From positions 34,944,139-35,008,138 of the forward strand of contig CM059563.1 of assembly GCA_030386875.1 (NCBI GenBank): a stretch of 64,000 bases of DNA, read 5' to 3'. The DNA is from Morinoia aosen (taxonomy: Eukaryota > Arthropoda > Malacostraca > Amphipoda > Talitridae). A program made the position numbers and the translations under genes. The notes under the pieces are model-generated. The model was not told the origin of the DNA and ran no database searches. It worked only from the letters and a program-made list of their open reading frames with translations. Within the stretch, counting starts at the first letter, position 1. The number at the start of each line of letters is the position of its first letter. Shown here piece by piece: positions 1 through 9,474 of the stretch.

Positions 1-330
1 AATTTAAGGATGAACTTCCTGAAGGCATGCTTAGCTCGGTTGTATACAAGCATAGTTGTGCACGATGTGGTGCATCTGAATACGTTGGATCTACATCCCG
101 TAGCCTGCGTATTCGTGTGGCTGAGCATGCTGGACGAAGTCACCGTACTAAAAACCTTTTATCAGCACCTTCTCACTCTGCAATACGCACACATGCAGAA
201 AAATGCGACCTGCCTGTTAGACTATCTGATTTTGAGGTATTAGGCCGAGGAAGTAACCCAATAGAACTCAGAATATTAGAATCTCTTTTCATTTATAGAC
301 TAAAGCCAAATCTCAATGATATGCAGTCTG
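1..330 (+). mobile_element. Penelope-like retroelement 1, GIY-YIG coding end (left part)
   Basis: This is the 3' coding end of a Penelope-like element, the C-terminal endonuclease that follows the reverse transcriptase in these retroelements. The frame is open from base 3 and enters from outside the window. It shows a CxxC pair (SCARCGASEYVGST), the GIY-YIG core as EYVGSTSRSLRIRV, the helix residue pattern AEHAGRS, and a family-typical tail with IELRILESLFIY and LKPNLN. The element stops abruptly at 336, where a Polinton has inserted, and its sequence resumes at 14175. I see the domain directly; the family assignment comes from the GIY-YIG domain with an upstream CxxC and the Penelope-type C-terminus. 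The reverse transcriptase part is off the left edge. Confidence 0.85.
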
Positions 331-336
331 CCTATC
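331..336. repeat. Polinton target-site duplication, left copy
   Basis: CCTATC stands immediately before the AGTAGTAAGG terminus of the left inverted repeat and recurs exactly at 14169-14174. Six bases is the duplication length typical of Polinton integration. Confidence 0.9.
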
Positions 337-627
337 AGTAGTAAGGGGAAAGAGCATGCCAGCCCAATTTTGGATTTTTGGAAGATTTCAGCAATTAAAG
401 AACGATCTTGAAAAGCCTCAAAGCCTCATTCATGATTTTTGGAGGGTTACAGCAATTAAAGAACGATCTTGTGAAGCCTCAAAATCCATGATTTTACGAA
501 TTAACTGGAAGAGTAAAAAATATTCTTATTTTGCAAAATTATTTCAATACTTAAAATATTACGATCAAGAAAAAGTGATTTGCTAATGAAATTTTTAAAG
601 AAGTATACAATTTCAATAAAACGTTTA
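337..627 (+). repeat. Polinton left terminal inverted repeat
   Basis: These 291 bases match the reverse complement of 13878-14168 at equal length with few mismatches. The terminus is AGTAGTAAGGGG. Inside, a segment of about 60 bases (around 371-431) is repeated at about 432-489, sharing CAGCAATTAAAGAACGATCT, so each inverted repeat carries its own internal tandem duplication. Confidence 0.92.
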
Positions 628-692
628 AAATATGTAATAAACTATTCACAATACTTGAATCCCTGTGTGTGTATAGGCTGGTGTTTCAAATT

Positions 693-1466
693 CTAGGTAT
701 TTACAAAGTCTTTAAAATACTTTTTCGGAATATAAACTTGGTTCAAATTCCTAAAGTATTTTCCCTTTAATGGGAGAACGTCTTTGTTTATCATTATGTA
801 GCTAAAAGGAATTTTGGAAGTATCACTGCAAAATTCAATAAATTCTTCTAAGGACATGTCTCCTGAGACGATGTCCATATGAATATTTCTTAAATCGTTA
901 GTTGGTAATTCAAATAGAATCAATAGGTTTGCATTCGTCCGTATCGACTGACGAGGTAATAAATAATAATTTTGAGTCAAGTAAATCGAGCTGCAATTAT
1001 TATGCCTCCCTCGGGTGTAAAAATTATCAGCTGGTGTCTGATTCTTTTCAGTTGCTATGTCATCGAATATAAACAATTTTTTTTTAGCATCCACTTCACT
1101 AGGATCAGGAATAGAAGTGATATCTTCAAAATATTTAACGATTACCTTTGCGCTGCGTTTTACAGGTAAGCCATCGAGAAATATATCAATATTTCCACTA
1201 CTGATTTTAAAAAGCTCAATTATTTCAGACTGTTTATAACCTTTTGAAAAAGCATTTTTAAGGAGTTTATATTCTGCTTGTTTTGTCGATTTACTATAAA
1301 GAAACAGGTTGGTAAAATCGAAATATTCCTCAAGAAGAAGTCTTATCAATAAACAGGTTTTACCACAATTCGATCTACCGACTATTACACACCGTAAAGA
1401 AGGTGAAGGAAAAATAAAATGATTCTTTTGATTATTTCTTTTACTGTCTTTCCACATATACACCAT
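693..1466 (-). CDS. Polinton packaging ATPase (FtsK/HerA, A32-like)
   Basis: This 257-residue protein is the genome-packaging ATPase of the element and would pump DNA into the capsid. The Walker A loop is near residues 29-37 (VGRSNCGKT) after a short basic, aromatic N-terminus. The Walker B strand is KKLFIFDD near residue 134, followed by a polar stretch typical of A32-like ATPases. The length fits the family, about 250 residues. The frame is open from ATG to stop and looks whole. It is the last gene of the minus-strand series, next to the left inverted repeat. Its upstream sequence (TATATAAAATG) is close to, but not the same as, the TTTAAAAAATG motif before the capsid genes. Family identification is firm; the packaging role is known for the family and not shown here. 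Confidence 0.85.
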   Translation of the reverse strand: MVYMWKDSKRNNQKNHFIFPSPSLRCVIVGRSNCGKTCLLIRLLLEEYFDFTNLFLYSKSTKQAEYKLLKNAFSKGYKQSEIIELFKISSGNIDIFLDGLPVKRSAKVIVKYFEDITSIPDPSEVDAKKKLFIFDDIATEKNQTPADNFYTRGRHNNCSSIYLTQNYYLLPRQSIRTNANLLILFELPTNDLRNIHMDIVSGDMSLEEFIEFCSDTSKIPFSYIMINKDVLPLKGKYFRNLNQVYIPKKYFKDFVNT

Positions 1467-1572
1467 TTTATATAACTAATAAACTACAACTGATTTTTCA
1501 AAATTTATTTCCTGTTTGTAGCAATTGTAAACATTGTTTTTTTAAATTTGCTACTTCATTACGTTCAATTCT

Positions 1573-2586
1573 TCAATGTTTTTTCTTTCTTATTGGTTGT
1601 CTCGTTGGGCAATAACGAGAGAAAAAGCTACCTTTGGTGTCATTAGAAACGTTACTGATTAGTGTTTCAAGATGAATGATATTTGACTCTAATTGAGTAA
1701 TAAATTCCTTATTTAATTCGACATCACTTTGAATTTGATTAACATTTAATTGCAATTGATTTATGTTTGCAGTATTGCGAACAACTTCTCTTTAAATGTC
1801 TGTAATAATATCTTCCATTTTATTAAGTTTAATTCTTCAACGTGTTTTTCTTTTTTATTAAGTTCATCTATTAAAAAACATGTTTTTTTAGTTCAACGGT
1901 TCAACGGTTTCTCGTCTCAAAGTATTCTCCAACGATATTAACCTATTTTTAATATCAGCGTTATCATCCTCCAATTTCTGCGATGACTGTTTCAATTTTT
2001 CTATTTCATTTGTATTTATGATTGTTTCTCTATCCTGTTCATGGAGATTATTTCTAAAAGTTTCAATGTATGAACTCATGTCGTTGAATACTCTCTCGAG
2101 ATTTGCGTAGTCTAATTTCATACTTTGTATTTCTTCTTCTTCCAACCTCTTTATCTCATTTTTCAAAAAGTCTGTATGTTTTAAAGTACCTGTTCGAATA
2201 ACCTCTATTTTTTCCTCAGATATTCTACTATGTTCATCGAGATTTGTCATAATTTCACTGAGTTTTTCTTGAAAACCTGTAGTATTCTCATCTATAAATG
2301 CCTGGATAGAATCACTTCGGAACTGATAATTTTCATTGATAAGATTTTCTCTTACCTCTATATATTTTCTGAGATGAAGCCTTAAATTTTCCAAAACTTC
2401 GTCCACATATTTTTTATTCGTAGCGTCAAATTCTTCGTTTGGAAAAGAAATATTTGGAAGTCTTCTATTATTTAAATCGAAATTTTGATCTTCATCAAGA
2501 TATTTAAAACCTATTCAAGGAGGTCCTGGTTGTGAAGATAAAAATGATTTTTTTCCTTGTTGTCCAAAAATATTAACGCCTATCAT
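1573..2586 (-). pseudogene. Polinton coiled-coil protein A (broken)
   Basis: This is a lysine-, glutamate- and asparagine-rich region with long heptad-like stretches, such as the segment beginning ENLRLHLRKYIEVRENL. It lies between the ATPase and a second coiled-coil gene. The likely start is at 2586, where TATAAAAAATG precedes a glycine/glutamine-rich N-terminus. The C-terminus is strongly basic (RKKKH). I do not recognise a named family. Its position and coiled-coil nature suggest a structural or fibre-like component, which is inference. The gene is broken. Confidence 0.5.
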
Positions 2587-2604
2587 TTTTTATACATAGA
2601 ATTT

Positions 2605-3927
2605 TCAATTCTCTAAATTTTCTCTAACTCTCATAGATATCAAATTGTTTACTCGGTCACTCAAACTTTCCACTTCCTGGTTTAATTTTACATTTTTATC
2701 AGTTTCATTCTGAAGCATTAATTTGAACTGACTGATTTCATTCTGATTTGAAATAATGTCTCTTGAAAACTCCTGGAAAAGACTTTCTACATCACTCAAG
2801 TTCTTAGCTAGTTCTTCTATTTCTCTTAATGGGACTGACTCTGCTCGTAATTCCATCATAATTTTGTTAAGATCATTGAATTTTTCTTCGCTGGATGAGG
2901 TTATGGTTGACTCTAAATTTTTCAGCTTATTGTCAACTTCAACAAACGAAGGTGCTAATGCTACAGTTCTTTCCATAACAAAAAGGTTTCTATCACTTAA
3001 ATCAGTTAGATGTGCCTCTAAGCTTTTACTTTTTTCTTCAACAGTATTGTTCAGTGTTGATTCTAAATTATTAAGCTTTTCTTCAATTTGATCATTAAGT
3101 GATGTCTGCAAGCTCATTTCTTTTTCATTCACAACGTTAATTATACTAATTTCTTGTTCTTCAACTTTATTACTTATTAATAAGTTCTTTGAATCAATTT
3201 GATCATTAATTTTAGTTTCTAAAGTCTTCAGTTTTTCATCCATTTGATTTTGTATAACTGACTCTTGATTCTTAAAATTCTCTTGAATCTCAGGAATTTT
3301 AACATCAATCAAATTGGTTATCTTAGAGTCCACAACCTCAATTTTAGCTTCAACTCCTTAAATCTGATCGGTTAATGCTGACTCTTTAACTAACAGCTTT
3401 TTGTCAATTCTAGTTTCAATACCTGACTCTAGACTCTTCAATTTGTCCCCAATCTCTGGAATTTTTACGTCTGTTAGGTTGATTATGTTTGAATCAATGT
3501 TTTCAAATTTAGCATCAATTTCATCAATTTTCTTCATCAATGTTGAGTCTATGCTTGATAGTCGTTCATCATTTGAAACAATTTTTGGTTCAAGAGCAAC
3601 GAACTTTTCAGATAAATCATAAATTAACGTCTCTAAGAATTTAACGATTGAGTCTACATCAGAAAATTTCACTTGTAAATCTGTTTTCAGGGTCACATAT
3701 TTCTCATCATACTCGTTTATAATTGGTTCCAATTCAGTTCTTTCATTTTTGAGAGCTTCAATAGTGTCTTTCAATGACTCTATATTAGAATCTTCAAGTA
3801 AACTTTTTATTTGCTCTACATTCTGCAAAAGTCCTTCAGAATTATTTTCACTACTTTCATGTTCATGATTTTCTTTACAGGAAGGTAAAAAGACCAACTT
3901 TGCTGCATAAATATTTCCACAAGACAT
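2605..3927 (-). pseudogene. Polinton coiled-coil protein B with internal repeats (broken)
   Basis: This long, acidic, almost entirely alpha-helical coiled-coil region starts MSCGNIYAAKLVF, right after the motif TTTAAAAAATG. Segments built like NLTDVKIPEIGDKLKSLES recur (a related one reads NLIDVKIPEIQ), showing growth by internal duplication. The repeated pattern of leucine/isoleucine every seven residues suggests a rod. No family is recognised. A fibre or scaffold role is a guess from its place beside the protease and capsid genes. The gene is broken. Confidence 0.5.
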
Positions 3928-3961
3928 TTTTTAAAGAAAAAAATTAACTGTAGTTTATTTT

Positions 3962-4408
3962 CTAAAAACTAGTTGGGGTTTTATACAGATCTAAAAGAAT
4001 TGCATGAAAGCTTTCATTTTCTAAACGCTTCAGCATTTCTAGACATAAATGTCCACAAATTACATCACCTATTTTCTGGATTTTGTAAGTAGAGAAAATT
4101 ATATCAACACGATCTGTTAAGTAGTCTTTAAATTCAATTGGATAAATCAAACCATAATTGTCAAAGTAATAACATATGTTATCTTTCTTATACCAACAAG
4201 TCCAATGCGTTCCTAATCCTTTTTCAGTGTCTAAATTTAGGATTCCGCATTCCGTTTCTAAAGGGTGTTTAGGTAAAGTATCTCTCATGTAAATACCTCG
4301 AAAATTCGGAATTTTCAATATATTTATGAAGTATTCTAAATCATGTTTAGATAATGGTTTGTTAGGTATTACTTCTTTGGTGGTTTCAAGTAGAGACCCT
4401 TTCCACAA
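3962..4408 (-). CDS. Polinton adenovirus-type cysteine protease
   Basis: This 148-residue protein belongs to the adenain-like protease family that matures capsid proteins in adenoviruses and Polintons. The catalytic pattern is visible in order: His in GTHWTCWY near residue 68, the acidic partner in YYFDNYG near residue 83, and Cys in the motif VICGHLCLEML near residue 118. Length and motif spacing fit the family. The N-terminus overlaps the end of the zinc-ribbon gene by about 40 bases in another frame, so the true start may be internal. The frame is open and looks whole. Confidence 0.85.
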   Translation of the reverse strand: MWKGSLLETTKEVIPNKPLSKHDLEYFINILKIPNFRGIYMRDTLPKHPLETECGILNLDTEKGLGTHWTCWYKKDNICYYFDNYGLIYPIEFKDYLTDRVDIIFSTYKIQKIGDVICGHLCLEMLKRLENESFHAILLDLYKTPTSF

Positions 4409-4758
4409 GGTTTTTTTTTTCTCGGAGTTATCCGTATACCTGAACCTTTTTTACTTTCCATTGCTTCATTGTGCCTTTTAGTTTCTGACAAGAGTTTATC
4501 ATCAGCTTTTTTCTTATTGACTGCGGATGCTATTGCAGCAGCACCTCCAGCCAAAGAGCCAGCAGCCCCAAGGCCAGCTAATAAAGCTGGAATTGTAAAT
4601 ATAAAACCCCCTTTCGTCGCAGTATCATTAGAAACAAAATAAGTCTTTGTCTTTTTACAAATAATACACATACCTTTGGCCAGTATCTTATTGTTCTTTG
4701 TAATTAAATATTGAGGATCATCAGTATCAGTTTTCTTCTTACACTTTACACAATACAT
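4369..4758 (-). CDS. Polinton zinc-ribbon, membrane-segment and basic-tail protein
   Basis: This 129-residue protein has three visible parts. An N-terminal zinc ribbon has two CxxC pairs (MYCVKCKKK and MCIICKKT). An alanine/glycine-rich hydrophobic segment runs through ALLAGLGAAGSLAGGAAAIA near residues 58-80. A basic tail contains ITPRKKKPCGKGLYLKPPKK. Small Polinton proteins of this build are thought to be minor core or membrane-active virion components comparable to adenovirus small core proteins; that role is inference. It starts directly at a TTTAAAAAATG motif. The frame is open. Confidence 0.6.
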   Translation of the reverse strand: MYCVKCKKKTDTDDPQYLITKNNKILAKGMCIICKKTKTYFVSNDTATKGGFIFTIPALLAGLGAAGSLAGGAAAIASAVNKKKADDKLLSETKRHNEAMESKKGSGIRITPRKKKPCGKGLYLKPPKK

Positions 4759-4793
4759 TTTTTAAACAGTATTATGTGAATATATTTTAATTT

Positions 4794-6062
4794 TTAGTAG
4801 TTTAAACTCATTTTATCACCGTCAGATTGCAATCGAATTACTCTGTCAGATAGAGTCAGTGCATATGCATGTGTATCATCAGGAATATTGGTTTTAAATT
4901 CTGCTTTAATTTTAATATCAATTGTAGTTTCCTTGATACGCTCATTTTGTCTGCTGATATCAAACACATAGATGGGATACAAATATTTAAAGTGTCTGTA
5001 TTCGATAGCACAATTTTCATTAGATACATAATCTATTAACATCTTATAAGCTGTAGCATAATTGTTAGAATCGAAATCAATCTGTAAATTGTGATCAGGG
5101 TATCGTTCATTATTCAGCTGAACATATGCATTCGTCAAGTTACAATGATCGAAAATTGCATTGTTTACAGCTTGTGAATTAGCTTTCTTAGTTTGGAATG
5201 CTAAAATTATGTATCGAGGTCTTTGAGATCCTGAATTTGGAGTTAAAGTCCAATCCAAGAATTTCTGTTGAGAGTTTACAATGGTTTGTTCCAATTGTCT
5301 ATTCAAATAAGGAATAGGTAATGTTATTTTATCCTTAATTTGACGATATAGCTTTATTTTATACTCATCAGACAGTTTGTAAGCTGGCAGTTTCCAAATT
5401 AATTTTGTAATAGTAATTTTACCATCAACTACTTTATCTTGCTGGTTTGCTTCTTTCTCATCTGATTTGAATGTAGCATTAGAATTATCACCTCTTCTTA
5501 AAGTCAGAGCATGTTTCACTCCATAAATTACCTTCTTATAATTTTCACAAAATCCAAACACATGTTCAAGTGGGATAGCAGCGCTGAATTCCCATTAGCT
5601 GAACTTAAGTAGTCATTTCGATCGCTAAATCCTTCGTTTGATTTTTCATTCTTCTTAGTATCAACGCTCCAGAAAAATATCATGTTTTCATTAACATTTC
5701 GGGGATAGCTAACTAATCCTTTTAGAGTTGTTGTAATTCCAGGGCTAACTATAACCTACAATTTCTTCATCTCCAATTCTGTAAGAAACTCTATCAAACA
5801 AATGCATTAATCCATTGTTGATTATTGTTATTTTTTCATCTTTAAAATTATAATCACTTCCATCTTCTTTATTCAAAGCTCCTTCTATATAAATAAAACT
5901 TTTACTAGGTAATACGAACTGATCTTGATTCTGGATAATGATCTTGATATCGTTATGTTCACGATTCAGATCAGTACCTATTTGTGGTTCATAGTTATGC
6001 GTTTCAATTTTTTCAATTGATTCATCAACTTTAATGTTTTCATTCCATCTTAAAGAATCCAT
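4794..6062 (-). pseudogene. Polinton major capsid protein (double jelly roll; broken)
   Basis: This is the fossil gene for the major capsid protein. The N-terminal part starts MDSLRWNENIKVDESIEKIE behind a TTTAAAAAATG motif and carries the family-typical LPSKSFIYIEG and LMHLFDRVSYRIGDEEI segments that open the first jelly roll. The C-terminal part has LPIPYLNRQ, a PRYIILAFQT strand and an FDISRQNERIK-type segment that closes the second. The order and spacing of these blocks fit the Polinton capsid family. The gene is broken. Identification is by motif recall without a structure search. Confidence 0.75.
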
Positions 6063-6090
6063 TTTTTAAAGATAATTTTATCAAGTTATC

Positions 6091-6784
6091 TTAATTTCTA
6101 GATCTTAGGTGTAATCGAACAGTTACTTCTTCACCTCTAGTATTCAGAGCATGTCCATTTTGATCAGTAAGCCAAATTCTCAAATCATAGAGTAAAGGTT
6201 GATATATCGGTAGATAAATTGGTTTATTTGGATTTTCTACAATTTTATATCCTGGTGGGACGTTTGGGAAAAAGGAATATAAAATATTATGCAAAGAACC
6301 GTTGAGGTATGAGCCGTTAATTGCGCTACAATGAACGAGTATTGCGTTAACAGACATTATGTTCACTATATTTATACTTTCATGTTCTCCAACACCTTCT
6401 AAGATAATTTCTCCAAATCCTAACATTGTATTTAAAGATTTTTCTTTATTGAAAAATACTTTTAACGCAGATGAATGGAGAACTATGACGCACTTCAAAG
6501 TATTAGTATTTGCTTTGATTTCAATAAAGCCTGCCAATGTTTTTGAATGAATTCGTCTATACTTTCTATTTCATAACAACCTGTTGGAAGTGTAATTACA
6601 TTTTCAACACCATTTAATTCATAATAAAATTTATTATTTTCATCAATGTTAGGAATAGAATGATACATGTCTAACCCAACCAGTGCCATTTCGTGAAATT
6701 TATTTTTGTTCAATTTATTGCAGGACTAAAGTTTATACTTATGTCACTTTTTCTTTCACTAATTACAATGCTTTGAGATTCCAT
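6091..6784 (-). pseudogene. Polinton minor capsid (penton-type) protein (broken)
   Basis: This region lies just upstream of the major capsid gene. It carries a DMYHSIPNI segment, a YEIESIDEFIQKH segment and the C-terminal strands NKPIYLPIYQPLLYDLRIWL and EEVTVRLHLR. These fit the single-jelly-roll vertex protein that accompanies the major capsid gene in Polintons. The likely start at 6784 sits on another TTTAAAAAATG motif and slightly overlaps the end of the neighbouring gene. The gene is broken. Confidence 0.65.
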
Positions 6785-7859
6785 TTTTTAAACAATAAAT
6801 CATCAAGCACCTTTACTTCAACAGTATTTAATAGACCTTGCTTTAAAAGTTCATGCGTAAGTATTTGCAGTTCATTAAAAACTCCTGTATTTCCAGCGGT
6901 AAACGAACCGAACAATAACTGGTGTCTTTTTACAAGATCATTGATGTTAGATGGTAATACAATAATACCTGATCCTGAAACGTCTGAATCCTCTCTGGGA
7001 GGATGACGAGGAGGTATAGGAGAAGATGTAGGAGAAGGTATAGGAGTAGGAGTTGGTCTAAAAGTAGACCTTCGTGAAGGGTCGAAAATTGGTCTCTGAC
7101 TTGTTGAAGGAATTTCGTGTCGACTCAAAATTGAGGATTCTACTATTCTTGAGCTTCTGAAAGGACTTGGTTCAGGGCTTGATTCACGACTTGATTCACG
7201 ACTTGATGGACTTGCTGATCTAATTGTTTCAACTGCAGCTTGAGCATTTTTTCGTTGAACTATTCGATAGAAGGGCTTAATAAATTTAGAATATTTCTCA
7301 CCCCTATTTGCTTTTATGGTACCGTCTTCCTTCAAATAAGCATCAGTTGAATACAACATATCATAATAATTATTTTTATCTTCGTCCCTAAAATCAATAG
7401 GATTTTGCTTTGTTAATAATTCCCATAATCCAGTTGTGCCTTCGTATACTCAATCTCCAATTTTCAAATCATCACCCAGAATATCTACCTTTTTATTTCC
7501 TAGCATAAATTTACTTCCATCCCAACGAATGCCATAAGCTTTATCATACTCATTTCCAGGTTTCCATGCAAACGCAAGAAATTCAATGCGATAGGCCCAA
7601 CTACGGTGTTGGATTGAGAAGATGGCAAAGCTATTTCTTGGATAGATTCAAGTTTTTCATGAGGTATATCTTTTATTGCCAACCTAGTTTGTTTAGTTTC
7701 GTCAACAATTTTAGATAAAGGTTCAATCAATGGTTTGTAAACTTTTTTAACATCATGGTATAAATCTTGTTCGATTCTTCTATCATTTGTGAATTGCTTT
7801 TTCAAAATCTTTGCTAAGTTTAGTAAATCTGATTTAGTTTTGATATCAATCAACGCCAT
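6763..7859 (-). pseudogene. Polinton Pro/Ser-rich protein of unknown role (broken)
   Basis: The region starts MALIDIKTKSDLLNLAKIL at a TTTAAAAAATG motif. It has a helical N-terminal half, a middle block with DMLYSTDAYLKEDG and KYSKFIKPFYRI, a low-complexity linker rich in serine, arginine and proline (SRESSPEPSPFRSS, PIPSPTSSPIPPR), and a C-terminal block ending near VEVKVLDDLLFKKW. Proteins with this middle block are common in animal Polintons but have no assigned function. The gene is broken. Confidence 0.55.
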
Positions 7860-7903
7860 TTTTTAAAGAGAAAAATTCAAAAAGACTTTAACTTAATATA
7901 AGT

Positions 7904-8929
7904 TCACTCTGAACTGACATTAAGTTCAGTTGCTGAGATCCATGAAGGTTCATCATAACCTTTCCACTTGACCAGAAGTTTTCCTTTAGTCTTCTTGAGA
8001 ATTTTCTCAATTGCATAAACATCACTAGTATATTTTGATAGTTCTTGTTCATAAAAACTTCCTTTTATTTCTTCACCATCCATATCTTTTAATCTATAAG
8101 TAATTGGTTCAGTAGCCAGTATTTCGGATACAATGAATAACTCATTAGTGAAATTTGGCAAATAACCCTTCCGGAAGTCTTTCCGTTTCTTGCTTATTCT
8201 TACTCTATCCCCAATTTTGATTTTCGGTGATGTGAAAGTTGGTTCGGTTGGAGGGAATAAGTTATCATAAACCTTTTTACTGTTCTTTTCCAGTGATGCT
8301 TGGTTAGGTGTCATTTTAATTGTTCTATGATAGCTATTATTGTAATTTTGCATTTTATCTTGTAAAATATTCACCCATTTTTTAGTTTTCATGTGTGTAA
8401 AATATTTCCACATTTTAGTTTTTAACGTCCTGTTGAAGCGTTCCACAACTTGAGCTTTAGTTTCATTTTCTGAACTAAACCACTGAATGTTATGTTTCTT
8501 GAATAGTTCTTGAGTGGATTTATTTGTAAACTCTAATCCTTTATCTGTCTGAACTTTAGAAGGAATTCGTATTTTAAATAGATTTTGAAAAGAAGTTTTG
8601 ATTTCTTTACCTGTCTTCTTACTTATTGGAATCGCCCATGCATATATACTGAAAATGTCAATTACTGTTAAAATGTAGTTTTTTCCTTGATCTTTATAGT
8701 TTTGCATGTCAACCAAATCAGCTTGCCATTGATCATCAATTTTTGATACCTTCACCCTTCTCGTTTTGAAATTATGTTTTATTGGTTTATGTAGAGTGTG
8801 AGTTTTTTGAGTTTCTAACCAATTTCGTACGAGAGTTGAAGATAAGCCGGATTTTTTAACGAGTTGATTCATTCCAGTATAACCAGTCTTTGGGTTATAA
8901 TATAAGTCATTCAAGATTTTATCGCTCAC
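7904..8929 (-). CDS. Polinton integrase (rve) with C-terminal chromodomain
   Basis: This 341-residue retroviral-type integrase inserts the element. The N-terminus has a helix-rich zinc-binding-like region. The catalytic DDE core is visible: first Asp in WQADLVDMQNY near residue 70, second Asp in VQTDKGLEF near residue 133, and Glu in AQVVERFNRTLK near residue 165. After an SH3-like stretch (IKIGDRVRISKKR) the last 40 residues form a chromodomain, with YAIEKILKKTKGKLLVKWKG and the aromatic WI before the terminal helix. Chromodomains are common in Polinton integrases and may steer insertion toward modified histones. The frame is open and looks whole. It ends four bases into the next gene upstream. 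Confidence 0.9.
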   Translation of the reverse strand: MSDKILNDLYYNPKTGYTGMNQLVKKSGLSSTLVRNWLETQKTHTLHKPIKHNFKTRRVKVSKIDDQWQADLVDMQNYKDQGKNYILTVIDIFSIYAWAIPISKKTGKEIKTSFQNLFKIRIPSKVQTDKGLEFTNKSTQELFKKHNIQWFSSENETKAQVVERFNRTLKTKMWKYFTHMKTKKWVNILQDKMQNYNNSYHRTIKMTPNQASLEKNSKKVYDNLFPPTEPTFTSPKIKIGDRVRISKKRKDFRKGYLPNFTNELFIVSEILATEPITYRLKDMDGEEIKGSFYEQELSKYTSDVYAIEKILKKTKGKLLVKWKGYDEPSWISATELNVSSE

Positions 8930-9456
8930 ATCAGTGAGCGTGTTTGAAAGTTTTTTGTCGACGAGAGGCCCATTCCTGCCCAGCTCTTACCTGCCATAAT
9001 TGCGGTAACTAATTTAGCATCTTGTCGAACGTATTCTGATTCATTTGGATCAGTTGCAATTTCAGCGGCTCTTTTTGCTAGAATATCATCAGCATAATTT
9101 CTGTCTTTCGTTGTTGAATGTTGTGAATAAAATATGTCATGATTCTTAGAAGCCTGATCGAGTGAGTTAACTCCTCGATAACCTTCTTGAATTCGCTTCT
9201 GCACCTTAGTTCCTGGACCGCAAAATGAGTAGGTATGTTTATTGTTGAATGAACCGTTCGGGACTTGTTCAGATTGAACATTAGATGGTAATTTCAAATG
9301 CATTTCAGGTAATGGAAGTTTTCTAAGTAATGGATTTACAATACCCTTCCCAGTTTTTTCTTCATTAACTATTGATTTCAAATCACTCAAATACTGTTCA
9401 TTTTCAACAGATAATAAATCTTGGTTATAGAAATCATTATTGTTTTAGATAATCAT
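8926..9456 (-). pseudogene. Polinton phospholipase A2-like (parvovirus VP1-like) protein (broken)
   Basis: The core shows the compact phospholipase A2-like fold known from parvovirus VP1 N-termini: a calcium-loop-like FCGPGTKVQKR, then the catalytic-type motif in LDQASKNHDIFYSQH, then a helix KDRNYADDILAKRAAEIA. In viruses this domain helps breach the endosome. Its presence in a Polinton argues for a past or potential virion. It lies between polymerase and integrase and overlaps the integrase start. The likely start at 9456 follows TAAAAAATG. The gene is broken. Confidence 0.65.
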
Positions 9457-9474
9457 TTTTTATGCCTTATTTAA

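Noticed and set aside
356-586. 76-residue open frame and its twin at 13916-14149
   Set aside because: Both lie inside the Polinton inverted repeats and are the same sequence in opposite orientation; no sign of coding.
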